In this document: one piece after another, positions 54,230-64,000 of the stretch
How the letters are laid out: every line of letters begins with the position of its first letter
Position numbering within the stretch: position 1 is the first letter of the stretch
Assembly (NCBI GenBank): GCA_020740775.1
Contig: JAHEWK010000016.1
Span: 558,001 to 622,000, forward strand
DNA length: 64,000 nucleotides
Reading direction: 5' to 3'
Source: Ilyonectria destructans
Taxonomy: Eukaryota; Ascomycota; Sordariomycetes; Hypocreales; Nectriaceae
The notes under the pieces: generated by a model
Told to the model about the DNA's origin: nothing
Databases searched by the model: none
What the model saw: only the letters and a program-made list of their open reading frames with translations
Program-made: the position numbers and the translations under genes

Positions 54230-55320
54230 TCTCGCCTTGCCTTAGTTTAAGTGAAGACGAATAATTCGCTCAGGAATGGCGAGTGAAGGTGATGAGGGAG
54301 GAAGAGAAAAAGGAAAGGGTCGCATTGTAGGGAGACAGTCGGATAATGATTAGACCAAGTGGTCCCATCGAAGCGGAGACAATACGAGCGGGCACGTATG
54401 AGAGCAGACAGATAGACACATACCCTAGTAATCGCAGCACATAGAGTTCAATATGGTTGGTTGGTTGGGTGTTGTGTTGGACCAGGGGGTTTTAGCGAGC
54501 CTTGGAGAAGACAGTCCTGCTGCGGGGCATAAAAGGGATGATCTTTTGAACACATTGTGCCAAGAGTAGCTTTGGCCAGTCCTCTGCCAGTTCATTCTGA
54601 GTCTTTGGGGGAGTTCTATGTTACAATACCAAAACTGATTTCGAGTGCCTCCAGCAGCAAACTCGCCAGGTCGATGATCAGGGATTGGACTCGCGACTAT
54701 ACGGACTGCAGTTAATGATGTTGGTTCATCGTGGGTGCGGACGCTTAAAAGAAGCGAACTGCAGTACCGTTACTCATGGAATAGATATTGTCGCCACGTA
54801 GTGTCTTGCAATGCATACAAACTTAGAGTGACCTATTAGAGTAGATTTGCCCAAACCACACCGAAATGAGTAAGCAATCCGTACCCCAGCACCTTGGCTA
54901 CGGCGGACACCTTGGAAGAAAACAACAGCGGGACTAGATGATAACATCCTTTATAATCCATAGTGCATTCGTACACTTGTCAATCTAGCTAAGGGTAGGT
55001 GTCCAACTGTGGTGGAGGACAGATATGTTAGAAAGTGGATGAAGGGCGGTGGTAAGACAGATGTAGCCACAATTCAGCACCGGGTTAGCCATTTCAAGCG
55101 CAGTTTTGCATTTTATCTTGTCGGAGAGCTGTTCTCTCTCTCTTAGTATCTTTTTCAGGGTTCTCTAAACCTAGACTACTCGCGCCAGGATCACAGCCGC
55201 GCCATGTGACCCTGCGGCCTCACAATCTGCGCCACATACAAACGACCGTATGTCCCTTTATCACAGCTCCCAACAGACCGAAATGAGTGCAAAAATACAA
55301 AAAGAACAGGCTTATTACGC
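54230..55320. other. Intergenic; no protein gene seen
   Basis: About 1.1 kb between the methyltransferase start and the tRNA gene. No supported open frame or repeat. It includes the methyltransferase promoter. Confidence 0.5.
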
Positions 55321-55407
55321 CTCCGATACGGGGAATCGAACCCCGGTCGCCGCGGCACCGTTTTCAGGATGAAAACGCGGAATGATAGTCCACTACACCA
55401 TATCGGA
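55321..55407 (-). tRNA. tRNA-Glu (UUC) with a 14-nt intron
   Basis: The minus strand folds as a cloverleaf. The acceptor stem TCCGATA pairs with TATCGGA (discriminator G), the anticodon stem CCGCG pairs with CGCGG, and the T arm is CGGGG-TTCGATT-CCCCG. The anticodon loop is TTTTCA plus C after removal of the intron TCCTGAAAACGGTG, giving anticodon TTC (Glu). The intron starts one base 3' of the anticodon, the standard position. Its segment TGAAAACG is a perfect complement of CGTTTTCA around the anticodon, the usual structure read by the splicing endonuclease. Internal A and B boxes are present (TGGTGTAGTGG, GGTTCGATTCC). Confidence 0.93.
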
Positions 55408-55857
55408 ATTCCGATGAACTTCAGCGCCGACAGTTGCCCATTTGACACCTCCGAATGTTGTTGGACAGTTCAGCAGTACATCAGAGCGACAACTGCTTCA
55501 GTATCTGAGGTTTATCACATTCTAGCACGTTATCTAAACGCATCTAGTGAACTACATCTGTGTACGTAGGGCTAGAATTGCATAGCCTCAATTTGATACA
55601 CACTCCCTAATTCCGAACGAGAGCGTCCTGACCAAGGAGCATAAGATCTAATAAGAGATATTAAGATAGCCCGAGTAAAAGATAATTCATTCACAACCAT
55701 TTCTTAATTGAACCTTGCCCGGTAAAGCGATCTTACGTCTTCGATATCCTCGATGACTTTTAGTCTAGTTTCCACTTGATCATCCAGCATTTCTCCTCTA
55801 TAGCGATCACCGTCCACTGTCGTCATGCCAATTATGGCAGCACACTCATGCGAAGGC

Positions 55858-57462
55858 TCACGAAGGTGAGGTGCGGGAGAAGTGTACATCCACGCCATCG
55901 ATTTTCCAGCACAAACCATGGACAGATCCCTTCGAGTCGCGGGTAAATGAAATCAGAAACGACGACCATAAAGTCCTGTCAAGCCCCCTAGAAAGACATT
56001 CGTCGTAGGTATCAGGCAGGTGGCAATACACGTCGAAATGGTAGTGCGACAGGTCCCAATCTTGGTCAGGCTGCTTATTGACCCTCATTCGCAGCTTACC
56101 TGAATGTTTGGGATCCACAGTCATACCGAGGCAGACAATGTCGAGCCCATTCATGACGTACGAGCCAGTCAGTTCCTGCAAGCAAGGGGCCTGGGTGCCT
56201 ACTCGCCGATTCTCCTCAAGAGGGGTTTTAAAATCCTTGGTATAGTGAGAGAGGTACTTGATGCGCGCTCGAGTGGCCACGCCCACGAAATCGACCTCTG
56301 GGCAAAGGCCGTACATAGTTTGTATCAGGTCCTGGGCCACCCAATCTGTGGCGTCGGATAAGCCCGTACCGTTGGAGAGAATTACTATCGCCGAATTGGT
56401 CTCGGGCATGATATAAATGTTGCACGTGTACCCAGGTACGTCGCCTTGGTGACTATAAAGAAGCAGAGAAGGAGCGCTCGAGCCGAGAGTGGGAGATTCC
56501 AGACTCCTATTGGGCGAGATGAGACCAAGTTTGGCTGGTGTTCGATGGTGACACCATCCCACGCAATAGTCACCGTACTCGGCACACTGGGGGTCGGCAA
56601 TGTTGGCCCTGTTCCAAATAGGCGACCCAAATTGAACCAAGTTGCCCGCGGTCGAGTCTGGATCGAAAGACTTGAGGAGGCACTTGCACCACTTGAGCAG
56701 GTCATTTACCGAACTTCGTACACCACCGGAGCCGCCATTCATGGAATCGGCGGATAGCTCGGTTGGTGCAATGGGACAGGGGCTGCCGTCGGTAAGAATC
56801 ATGTACGGCGTGGCGATGTTGCTATCCGTTTTGTGGACTGATCTGAATGCAGTGGTTCTGGACATGCCGAGAGGGTCGAATATGCGGTCGCGATAGAAAT
56901 CGCCCCAGGTTGGCTTGCCTGAAACACGTTCAACGATGTTCCCAGCCAGTTCGTACATGGCATTGTTGTAGAGAAAGTGCGTACGGAGGCCATGCTTCAC
57001 AGGCAATGTATTGCAGACTTGGACAACGTCCTTCTTGTGGATCAAGATGCGAGCGTCAAGGCCCTGTGTGATCTCGTCGAGACTCAAAAGGCCGGTGCGG
57101 TGGGAGCAAATATATTGGAGCGTCATATTGGCAAGGATACTGGGTTCGTCGACATGTTTGAACTCGGGGATGATGGAATTGATGGTGCTGTCCCAGGATG
57201 TTTTCTTCTCCTGCACGAGCAAATCCAGGGATGCCGCCATAAATGCCTTAGACAGCGACGCGATGCAGTAGAGTGTATCACTGTCGGGTTTCTGGCCCGT
57301 TGTGAGATCCAACACGCCAGTGCTGTACTTGAAGATCTCTTGACCATGATGAATGACGCCGATTGACATGCCAGGCTGGCAGGTGACCGCCCGGATCTGT
57401 TCGATGGTTGGGATACGGGCGTGGATGCGACGTTCCATGTCCGTGTTCATTTCGGCGGTCAT
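55858..57462 (-). CDS. Serine beta-lactamase-fold hydrolase/transesterase (class C type)
   Basis: A single exon of 534 codons. The active-site SxxK is S69-L-S-K72 in CIASLSKAFMAA, and the YxN motif is Y165-N-N167 in THFLYNNAMYELAGNIVERV. A likely third motif is HQGDVPGY, in the place of KTG/HxG. The N-terminal part (GMSIGVIHHGQEIFKYSTGV) is typical of the fungal penicillin-binding-protein-like hydrolases. The last ~130 residues form a separate beta-rich domain. These enzymes act as esterases, peptidases or acyltransferases, some in secondary metabolism. No signal peptide is seen, so it is probably intracellular. The frame downstream of the stop (55704-55857) is open in another phase, so a further 3' exon is conceivable but not supported. 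Confidence 0.9.
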   Translation of the reverse strand: MTAEMNTDMERRIHARIPTIEQIRAVTCQPGMSIGVIHHGQEIFKYSTGVLDLTTGQKPDSDTLYCIASLSKAFMAASLDLLVQEKKTSWDSTINSIIPEFKHVDEPSILANMTLQYICSHRTGLLSLDEITQGLDARILIHKKDVVQVCNTLPVKHGLRTHFLYNNAMYELAGNIVERVSGKPTWGDFYRDRIFDPLGMSRTTAFRSVHKTDSNIATPYMILTDGSPCPIAPTELSADSMNGGSGGVRSSVNDLLKWCKCLLKSFDPDSTAGNLVQFGSPIWNRANIADPQCAEYGDYCVGWCHHRTPAKLGLISPNRSLESPTLGSSAPSLLLYSHQGDVPGYTCNIYIMPETNSAIVILSNGTGLSDATDWVAQDLIQTMYGLCPEVDFVGVATRARIKYLSHYTKDFKTPLEENRRVGTQAPCLQELTGSYVMNGLDIVCLGMTVDPKHSGKLRMRVNKQPDQDWDLSHYHFDVYCHLPDTYDECLSRGLDRTLWSSFLISFTRDSKGSVHGLCWKIDGVDVHFSRTSPS

Positions 57463-59097
57463 CGGATAATCGGGTCTTGGTTTTGCTTCTCAAGATAGGG
57501 GCAGCAGAAGGCTTTGCGTCGGAGATATGGACGATAGGAGGGTTGAAGGCGGCTGAGTGAAGGTGACGGTGACGCTGCCGGTGTGCCTGGTGAGTGCGAC
57601 GGCACGCAGCAACGTAACCTACCTAGTAAGGGAGGATTGTGATCTCCACGGCCCGTGTCTCTAGGTCGGCAGTTGAGAGGAGAGTGCAAGGTGAGAGTGG
57701 TAGCGAGTCACATGCAGCTCGTGAGACAAATGGCTGGCGGACAGCCAACAAAGAAGAAGCAGGCGGCACATCCGATTCGTACAACATACCAAGCACACCC
57801 GTGCTCACAGTGTGGATGCGTGTGTACGAAAACCATCGAACAGTCATCTCACAAAGCGCGAATCCTCAGCAGCACCGACAGAAGCTCCGGTTGCCGTTGC
57901 GAACAGTTGCTTTGAACGGTGCAGTGAGGTGGCAGCGGCAGTTGATCTTTGAGGAATTTCTCAATTGGGGAAAGCTTCAAGGGTGTTCTCGCTGTGCGAA
58001 TTTGGCTGATGTCGAGCTGCGAAAACTGCAAGGTTTGAACAGACTTCCGTAGTAGGCTGCTTTGCCACCCTGTTAGCTAACACATTGGTCAATATTATGG
58101 TGCCAACGCAAAACGGATTGTGTAGTAATCAGATTCTGTTCCTTCCCTCGAAATAGAAACAAGATCTTTAGATTCTAAGGCTATGACTCACCAACACACG
58201 TCGAAATATGAATATTTATGATGTTACAGCGTCGATTTATTTTTTAAAGAACCCTGCAGCATCGTTGTAACGGTCTTGTCTAGCGTAGGGTTTACTATGT
58301 TCAAGTAACACGGACAAATTAGGTACGATATAGGATGGCTTGGCCAGCGAGATGACATGACTCAAAACTCAATCTGATAAACCAGCAGGGATAAAGTGAA
58401 TTTCTAGGTGCCCTATCAATAGTTGCGAGGCTACTGTTCGCGTTACAGAGTCAAGCTACCAATTGCGTTGAATCTTTCAAAATAACTCACGCACATCGTA
58501 ACATCACGTCAGAGAAGCAAACAAATATCAGCCCACCAGACCCTTTGGTGGCTTTTGTAACGCCAGGGAAATCTTAAGAAAGAGGGTTACTGATGCCGCC
58601 GACAAAGATCCTCATCTACTATAGGTGAGCCAAGTGGACTGCCCCATAAACGCCTTACTACTTACCACATTATCGCATGCGTTGGGGGGCAATCGTACTG
58701 TAACTACTGTGTCAACTTACGCAAGCTCGCGTCTCCATTTTTCCTTGATAGAGACCCTAGCTTCGGTGAGTCGAACATGGGTTTTTCGGCATGTTTGAAG
58801 GCCACCCTCTTCAACTTTCCAGTTTATCGCGATGTGCAAGGATACGGACTAGCGCATGCTCCGTCTGAGTACAGTTGATCTGCTAGAATGGGACGGGTCA
58901 AAGCACCGGGCTGGGTATCGTGGGCGGATTCTCACAAACCCAGAGGATCTTCTTACGAAGGGATAGGCGATCAACAGGGTGAGAGAGCAAGGCCACTTGA
59001 ACAAATATCGCGGAGTTCTAAGCTTCTTTTATTTAAAAATCGCTCAATATTTATGAAAGATAAATGCTGTCTAGTATACAGTTAAGTCAAGGATGGT
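57463..59097. other. 1.6-kb stretch without a supported gene
   Basis: An open frame of 137 codons on the plus strand (57639-58052) has no recognisable domain and is low-complexity in composition. Otherwise only short frames. It contains the hydrolase promoter and the 3' flank of the permease gene. Confidence 0.4.
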
Positions 59098-60696
59098 CTA
59101 CTTGGCCGTCTTGCTTTCCTCCTCGGGCGAGGAGCTGATCTCTCCCGCGTAGTTCTCTCCCGAGTAGTTTTCCACACCATCGATATCACACACTTCAAGA
59201 CGGGGTCCCTTGTAGTTCTTTCGTCCGTCAATGACCCAGGTAGTACCAGCAATGAGCAGGATGACGCCAAAAGCAGCAACGCAGTAGTTCATGTTGGAGG
59301 AAGTCACAAGCATCTCGGGAGGGAAGACGAAAAGGACAGTGGTCAGGATAGCCCAGGCAATTCCGACCAGGTTGCAGATCCACCGGACGGGGGTGCTGAG
59401 CTTGAAGATTCTGGACTCGGGAAGCATGTTTCCTCCGCGCAGGACGTTGATGGCGGGAGGAATAGCATAGGTAACACCGAGAGCAACGACGGAGGCGGCG
59501 GTGATGGCGTTGAAGGTGCTGCTAGAACCAAGCAGAATCAGGCCAAACACAATAACCCAGCCAGTAGTCCAGAGCAGGGCGTTGACGGGCACATCCAGAG
59601 TCGGGTGGACAACGGCCCAAACACCGCTGAAGGGAAGACCGCGGTCTCGGGCAAAGGCGTAGGTCATGCGAGCACTGGTGGTCATGAGCGCGGTGGAGGT
59701 GAAGACCATGCACATGAGGGGGAACATGACCAGGCAGACGCTTCCAGCCTTGCTCTTGGTGGCGTCGAAGAAGATCTGGAGAAGAGGGCCGGCGGGGGAG
59801 TTGAGGACCGTGTCGAGGTCCTTCATGACGAAGAGCAGGCAGCTGAGGAAGACGAAGCCGGAGAGCATGCCAATGCCGATGCAGTAAATCATAATCTTGG
59901 GACCCTCCTCGCGGGCGTTGGGGATCTCCTCGATCATGTGCGCGGTGGCATCGAAGCCAGTAAGGGCGAAAGCGCCCTGGAGCAGACCAAGCATCCAAGC
60001 AAGGCCATCGGGCCAGCCGACCTCGTTGATGAACTCGCCGTACACAAAGGTGCCGCTCTGGTAATCGGGGGTGGCGCAGGCCAACACGGTGATGCTGATG
60101 ATGATGAAGCCAGCCATGCTCCACAGGAAGGCGGTCTTGTTGAAGAGCGGGAGGAGGCGAGTGGCAAAGGTGTTGATGACCAGGGCGATGAAGGTGAAGG
60201 CGACGTAGATGAGGAACTGGTGCCAGGTCTCCGACTTGTAGTTGGGGTTCATAAAGGCAATGGTGTCGACAATGATGGTGCTTCCTAGGAGAGGTCCGGT
60301 GGCAGTCAGAGCGACCCATCCGGCAACGTTGATCCATCCCGTTACATAGCTAATGCCTCGCGACCAGCGCGGCCACGCAACAATGGCAGCCCAGTGGTAC
60401 TGGCCACCAGCAGTGGGATAAGCGGACAGAAACTCAGCGAGAGAGACGGCGAGACAGAGGTTGCAGACGCCGGCAACCATCAAGCCCCAGATAATAGCAC
60501 TGGGGCCGCCGGAGGGCAGGGCGAGGTTGATGGAGGTGGACAGGGCAGTCCAGGTGTTGAGAATGGCAAACGCAAGACCCAGCATGGAGATCTTGGAGAA
60601 GTTGCGCTGCAGCTCCTGCTTGTGGCCCAGCTGCTGGAGGGCGGCCGAGTCATCGCTGAGCGGCTGGGGCTTCTGGGGGTCGTGTAGGTCCTCCAT
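59098..60696 (-). CDS. Amino-acid/GABA permease (APC superfamily)
   Basis: A single exon of 532 aa from the ATG at 60696 (MEDLHDPQKPQPLSDDSAAL); an upstream in-frame ATG at 60765 would add 23 residues with no family match. The core begins RNFSKISMLGLAFAILNTWT, the helix 1 signature of the GABA-permease/choline-permease branch. It is followed by ALPSGGPSAIIWGLMVAGV, SAYPTAGGQYHWAAIVAWPR and FDATAHMIEEIPNAREEGPK, and about twelve membrane helices in all. The hydrophilic C-tail is Glu/Ser-rich (SSSPEEESKTAK). It should import GABA, choline or related amines at the plasma membrane. Codon use is C-biased, which makes the opposite strand open over long stretches. Confidence 0.92.
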   Translation of the reverse strand: MEDLHDPQKPQPLSDDSAALQQLGHKQELQRNFSKISMLGLAFAILNTWTALSTSINLALPSGGPSAIIWGLMVAGVCNLCLAVSLAEFLSAYPTAGGQYHWAAIVAWPRWSRGISYVTGWINVAGWVALTATGPLLGSTIIVDTIAFMNPNYKSETWHQFLIYVAFTFIALVINTFATRLLPLFNKTAFLWSMAGFIIISITVLACATPDYQSGTFVYGEFINEVGWPDGLAWMLGLLQGAFALTGFDATAHMIEEIPNAREEGPKIMIYCIGIGMLSGFVFLSCLLFVMKDLDTVLNSPAGPLLQIFFDATKSKAGSVCLVMFPLMCMVFTSTALMTTSARMTYAFARDRGLPFSGVWAVVHPTLDVPVNALLWTTGWVIVFGLILLGSSSTFNAITAASVVALGVTYAIPPAINVLRGGNMLPESRIFKLSTPVRWICNLVGIAWAILTTVLFVFPPEMLVTSSNMNYCVAAFGVILLIAGTTWVIDGRKNYKGPRLEVCDIDGVENYSGENYAGEISSSPEEESKTAK

Positions 60697-63600
60697 TGTG
60701 TCGGTTGAGAGTGTGTTGATGAAGGAGGGATGGAGGAGAGGAATCCGGGTGGTGTCTGAGAACAAGTGGCGATCAATGAGCTGGGGAATGGACCTTTAAA
60801 ACCCTTTCGATCCATCCGTTTCCCTAGTGCTTAGTGGAGTATGGATCATCGCGGATGGAGCACACCGAACATGGTCACTAACAGCGCCTTCAGATGGACC
60901 GGAAGCAGACCGGCAACAGTCTGGGGTCCCCGCCCCGGAGCCGGCTCGTTATCAGACTAAGGAACAATCGCTTTGCGTAACAAGGTTTTTTCCAACATTC
61001 GACCTGGTCTGGTGAATTGCATTGAGGCTCCAGCGGCTCCACCATCTCCACAAAAGGCGCCGTCGTGTTGTCATCCGTCCCCCTGAAAAGAAGCCGCGCT
61101 ATGTTCTAGAACAGGGCGCGGAACCCACAATTCTGCGGCCTCGTTGCATTCACTCGTCGGAGCCGTCGTTGAATTGTGTGGAGTGTGGGTTTCTCTCCGT
61201 ACGGAGAGGATGTTGGGGATGGTTTAGCTTGTCGTTCGTTTTCATGCGAGCCTGGGGGAATCGTGGGTTGGTGCTGTTGTTGGCGATTCAATTTCAAACG
61301 CGCTCAATGGCTTTCTGAGTGAAGAACCCAGGGCTGACATCATTTTCCCCGAGCGATCGGCCCGCGGCTAGCTCCTTGACCTCGCCGCCGGAGAAGCCGT
61401 TGAAGGCTCCATCGCTGCGGGCGTTGATGAGCAGATTGAAAGATAGCAGTTCGATGAAACAAAGAGTACTCGCTTTGTCTCCATTGACAGTGTCATACAA
61501 TAATCAGACCAGGCAGATGTCAGAGCTTGGGCTCCGGACTCGTGGGTTAAGCTGGAGACATCGGGCACCACATCCACAATACCATCGAGAGTCATGAGAC
61601 GGGCGAAACCATACGACGGCCAGCAAAATACCTCATAGCAGTAATTCCACGGACGCTTCCATCCCCAAGCCATCTGCTTCCACGAGGCCAGCAAGCTCCA
61701 TCTGCACGCCATCTAACCCGCGTCCCACGGCCTCCACCGGGTCACAGCTGTTCCCCGTGGGTAGAACTCGTGGTGGCCAAGGATGCAGCGGGTGGCGAAG
61801 CGGAGCACGAAACGCTTAATTAACTCGCCTGTTGATAGTCCTTCTCGTCGACCGGATTGATGGCGATACAGTGGCCCGTGTAGGAGCCTTTGCTCGCTCC
61901 CCCGGTGAGCTAGCAGCCGACTTAGCCGGCCAGCTCCAGTAAAACACAATACGCTCCTGTCAGCGGGCCCCGGGTCGACCGGGTCACCCACTTATGCCTC
62001 GTGGAGGTTGACAAACTGTTTTATATAAGCTGCGTTGCAGGCTACGGTGCAGGGCTGGCGGGAATAGGACGATTCATCGAAGCGCGGCTCTGCGTGGGTG
62101 CGTGGATTGCGCCGCCGCGGTCTCAGTGCGCCAAGCAGCCAAGCCGCCGAGTCCTGCCAAGTGTGCCAAGGCTGGGGTTCACCCTTGCCGTCCTTCATCG
62201 ATCGATTCCCGTGCTTCTAGAAGAATAAATGCTGGTTGTGGCGTCGCGGCAAAGAGCCACCATGCGCCAACGCCGAGTTTCCGATCCAGCTCGCATCATC
62301 ACGGCATCACCGCCTCCCTCGGCTTGGCCACGCTCGCCGCCTCGCCGCAGATCGCCCTTCAACCGCCTCATCAGAGTCCCAGAGCGCTCCCAATGCTACG
62401 GTTTCGCCGGAGCTAAGGGAAGAGCCGGCAGCTAGCGCCTGATCGGCTCCCAAAAAGTGGCCACACGTACCAGACGGGCATTGTCCAGCCAAGGGAAATT
62501 GAAACAGCTTACGTAGGGGGCTAAACCAAACCAATGAAAGCTCGCAAAGTGCACATTCCCAGCTCGGTCCTCTGCCGATCCCCGTCCAAGTGTGCAGGGG
62601 ATCTCGCTAATCCACGACGCGATGCTTTGAGCCTCAGGCCTCATACGGCGTAGCATCCTCACGCATGCCAAAAGAAAAGACAAAGACGTGGAATTATATG
62701 CTTGATCAATATGCATGGATTGGCGGGTCATTCAAGGCCCTCTTCGCTGCATGCAAGAGGATTTACCTTCCTCCATAGACCCATCACGAGTCCTCATAAA
62801 TAGCGCGGTGGTAAATGCTCCGAGAACTGGCCCCAGGTGCTCATGTCGTGTCTTCCGGTCTGGTTTCCGGTACCACTTATAGCGGGCCTCTAAAACGCCC
62901 AGCTAAGGACGACAATCAAAGGGCGTGCATCGACGAATGTCTTCGTTCGCCGGATGACATCGCGGAAATATTGTACGTCCACCACTTGGGAACTAGAATC
63001 CGTCAACTGGTTAGTCGACGTGAAAAAATGAGGGATTACACTTCCCTCGGGCGTTAAAATCCGGGCTGGTGTCGTGTTTCGAAGGTTGTGTTATGTACAC
63101 TTCAACTTAAGGTCAAACTAACGCTCACCCTCGCTTTCTCATTATTGCAGGTTTTTCTACAACTAGTCAAGAATGTAGCTAATCAGGCTTACGTTGTCGA
63201 CAGCTGTTCTCCGTCCTAGAATTTCAAGCCGTTGTGCTTCACATCACTCCCAAAGTTCACGAACAAGTTGAAAATGTCGGCGTATTTCCGGATGGGGATC
63301 CCTGTTCGCTAGTTACGAGTTAACATCGCCATAATCCACCTCCACAACCTTCACCTCCGCAGCATTTTAATCCCCAGAGTCGCGCCCACAATCGCCAATT
63401 TTTCTCCGCAGATTGACCATGGGGTCTTAATAATGGTTTCCTCTTCCAATCTATCATTTCGTAATGAAAAAGATTAACAATCCTCACGCAATCACCCCTC
63501 ACGAACATGAGGAGTGAGGGTGTTGCTACCCACACTACCCATGTCTACTTACGTACATATTAGCAAATCTGCGGAACCGAGGTGGGTACATGAGCGTGGT

Positions 63601-64000
63601 CCGATATTGGAGTAAAGCATCTGATTTCTCCAGTAATCCCATTCAACCTCTACCAATTTTTTGTAACATGTCTATCGTGGAATGAACGAAGTTTAAATCA
63701 GGTGGGTGAAATGTGTCAACCTCCAGGAATATCTAGCGCACCAAGATAGACACCTACCGAGAGCCATCCACCAATGGACACTGGAAGTTAAGAGTCAGCT
63801 TGTAATGTTGCGCGCTGGTGATCTGGTCGAAAATGAGGACTGAAAACGTTTGCAGGTTCCAGAACCCGAATTGTTAAATAATTGCAAGAACCTGGAAATT
63901 CGTCACTCTGTTTAGTCGTGACAGCATTGATATCAACTTCAGAACTGAAGTACTATTGTGGTGTCAACCCGAGACCATCATGTGGATGTGCTACTTTTCT
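60697..64000. other. 3.3-kb end region without a supported gene
   Basis: Open frames are short and conflict between strands. On the minus strand, 61294-61500 encodes a protein-like end (LLINARSDGAFNGFSGGEVK, ending FTQKAIERV). The sequence upstream to ~62000 gives broken pieces in changing frames, so a decayed gene is possible; I could not assign a family. From 62800 to 64000 nothing coding was seen. Confidence 0.4.

Noticed and set aside
59522..60337. 271-codon and 227-codon open frames overlapping the permease in other frames
   Set aside because: They are shadows of the C-rich permease gene; the composition (His/Arg/Pro or Glu/Gly-rich) is that of a wrong frame.
61294..62000. Intact gene on the minus strand at the right end
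   Set aside because: Only the last ~55 residues look protein-like; upstream the frame breaks repeatedly and no start or consistent introns were found.

Overview
This window is nuclear DNA of a filamentous ascomycete (Pezizomycotina). The evidence is genes broken by 45-90 bp GT-AG introns, three Zn(II)2Cys6 regulators, a LaeA/UMTA-type methyltransferase, EthD and NmrA-like proteins, many MFS transporters, and CpG-poor TA-rich blocks that look like old repeats decayed by RIP (repeat-induced point mutation). No genus can be assigned from sequence alone. No PKS, NRPS or terpene synthase gene and no rRNA gene was recognised.

Layout. 0-10 kb is repeat-rich and decayed: a TA-rich block, an MDR oxidoreductase with an apparent frameshift, a PIF1-like helicase relic (Helitron type), a broken FMN monooxygenase fragment, and one intact small secreted 8-Cys protein. 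10.3-17.4 kb is a compact carbohydrate cluster: two Gfo/Idh/MocA oxidoreductases transcribed divergently, a Zn(II)2Cys6 regulator, and a convergent MFS sugar porter. Six copies of a 13-bp motif (CGG-N7-CGG, consensus CGGGGARTDGCGG) lie only in the promoters of these four genes and suggest a local regulon. 18.3-22.4 kb holds a divergent pair: an 841-aa protein with a predicted chymotrypsin-fold domain whose nucleophile position is Cys, and a 358-aa protein with a C-terminal membrane anchor. 23-26.6 kb has a secreted EthD-domain protein and a second Zn(II)2Cys6 factor. 29.3-35.9 kb has a lipoxygenase, an MFS exporter and a zinc alcohol dehydrogenase, possibly an oxylipin-related group. 36.7-40.9 kb is again decayed, with a truncated MFS gene against a TA-rich block.

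41-55 kb holds a secreted M20 peptidase, an allantoate-permease-type MFS transporter, an NmrA-like reductase, an alpha/beta hydrolase, a third Zn(II)2Cys6 factor, a 6-Cys secreted protein, and a LaeA-like methyltransferase with two GC-AG introns and a 13-nt microexon. 55.3-60.7 kb has an intron-containing tRNA-Glu(UUC), a serine beta-lactamase-fold hydrolase and an amino-acid/GABA permease. The last 3.3 kb holds no gene I can support.

Exon coordinates in the evidence fields were worked out by hand from splice sites and reading frame; where stated, the exon lengths sum to a whole number of codons.
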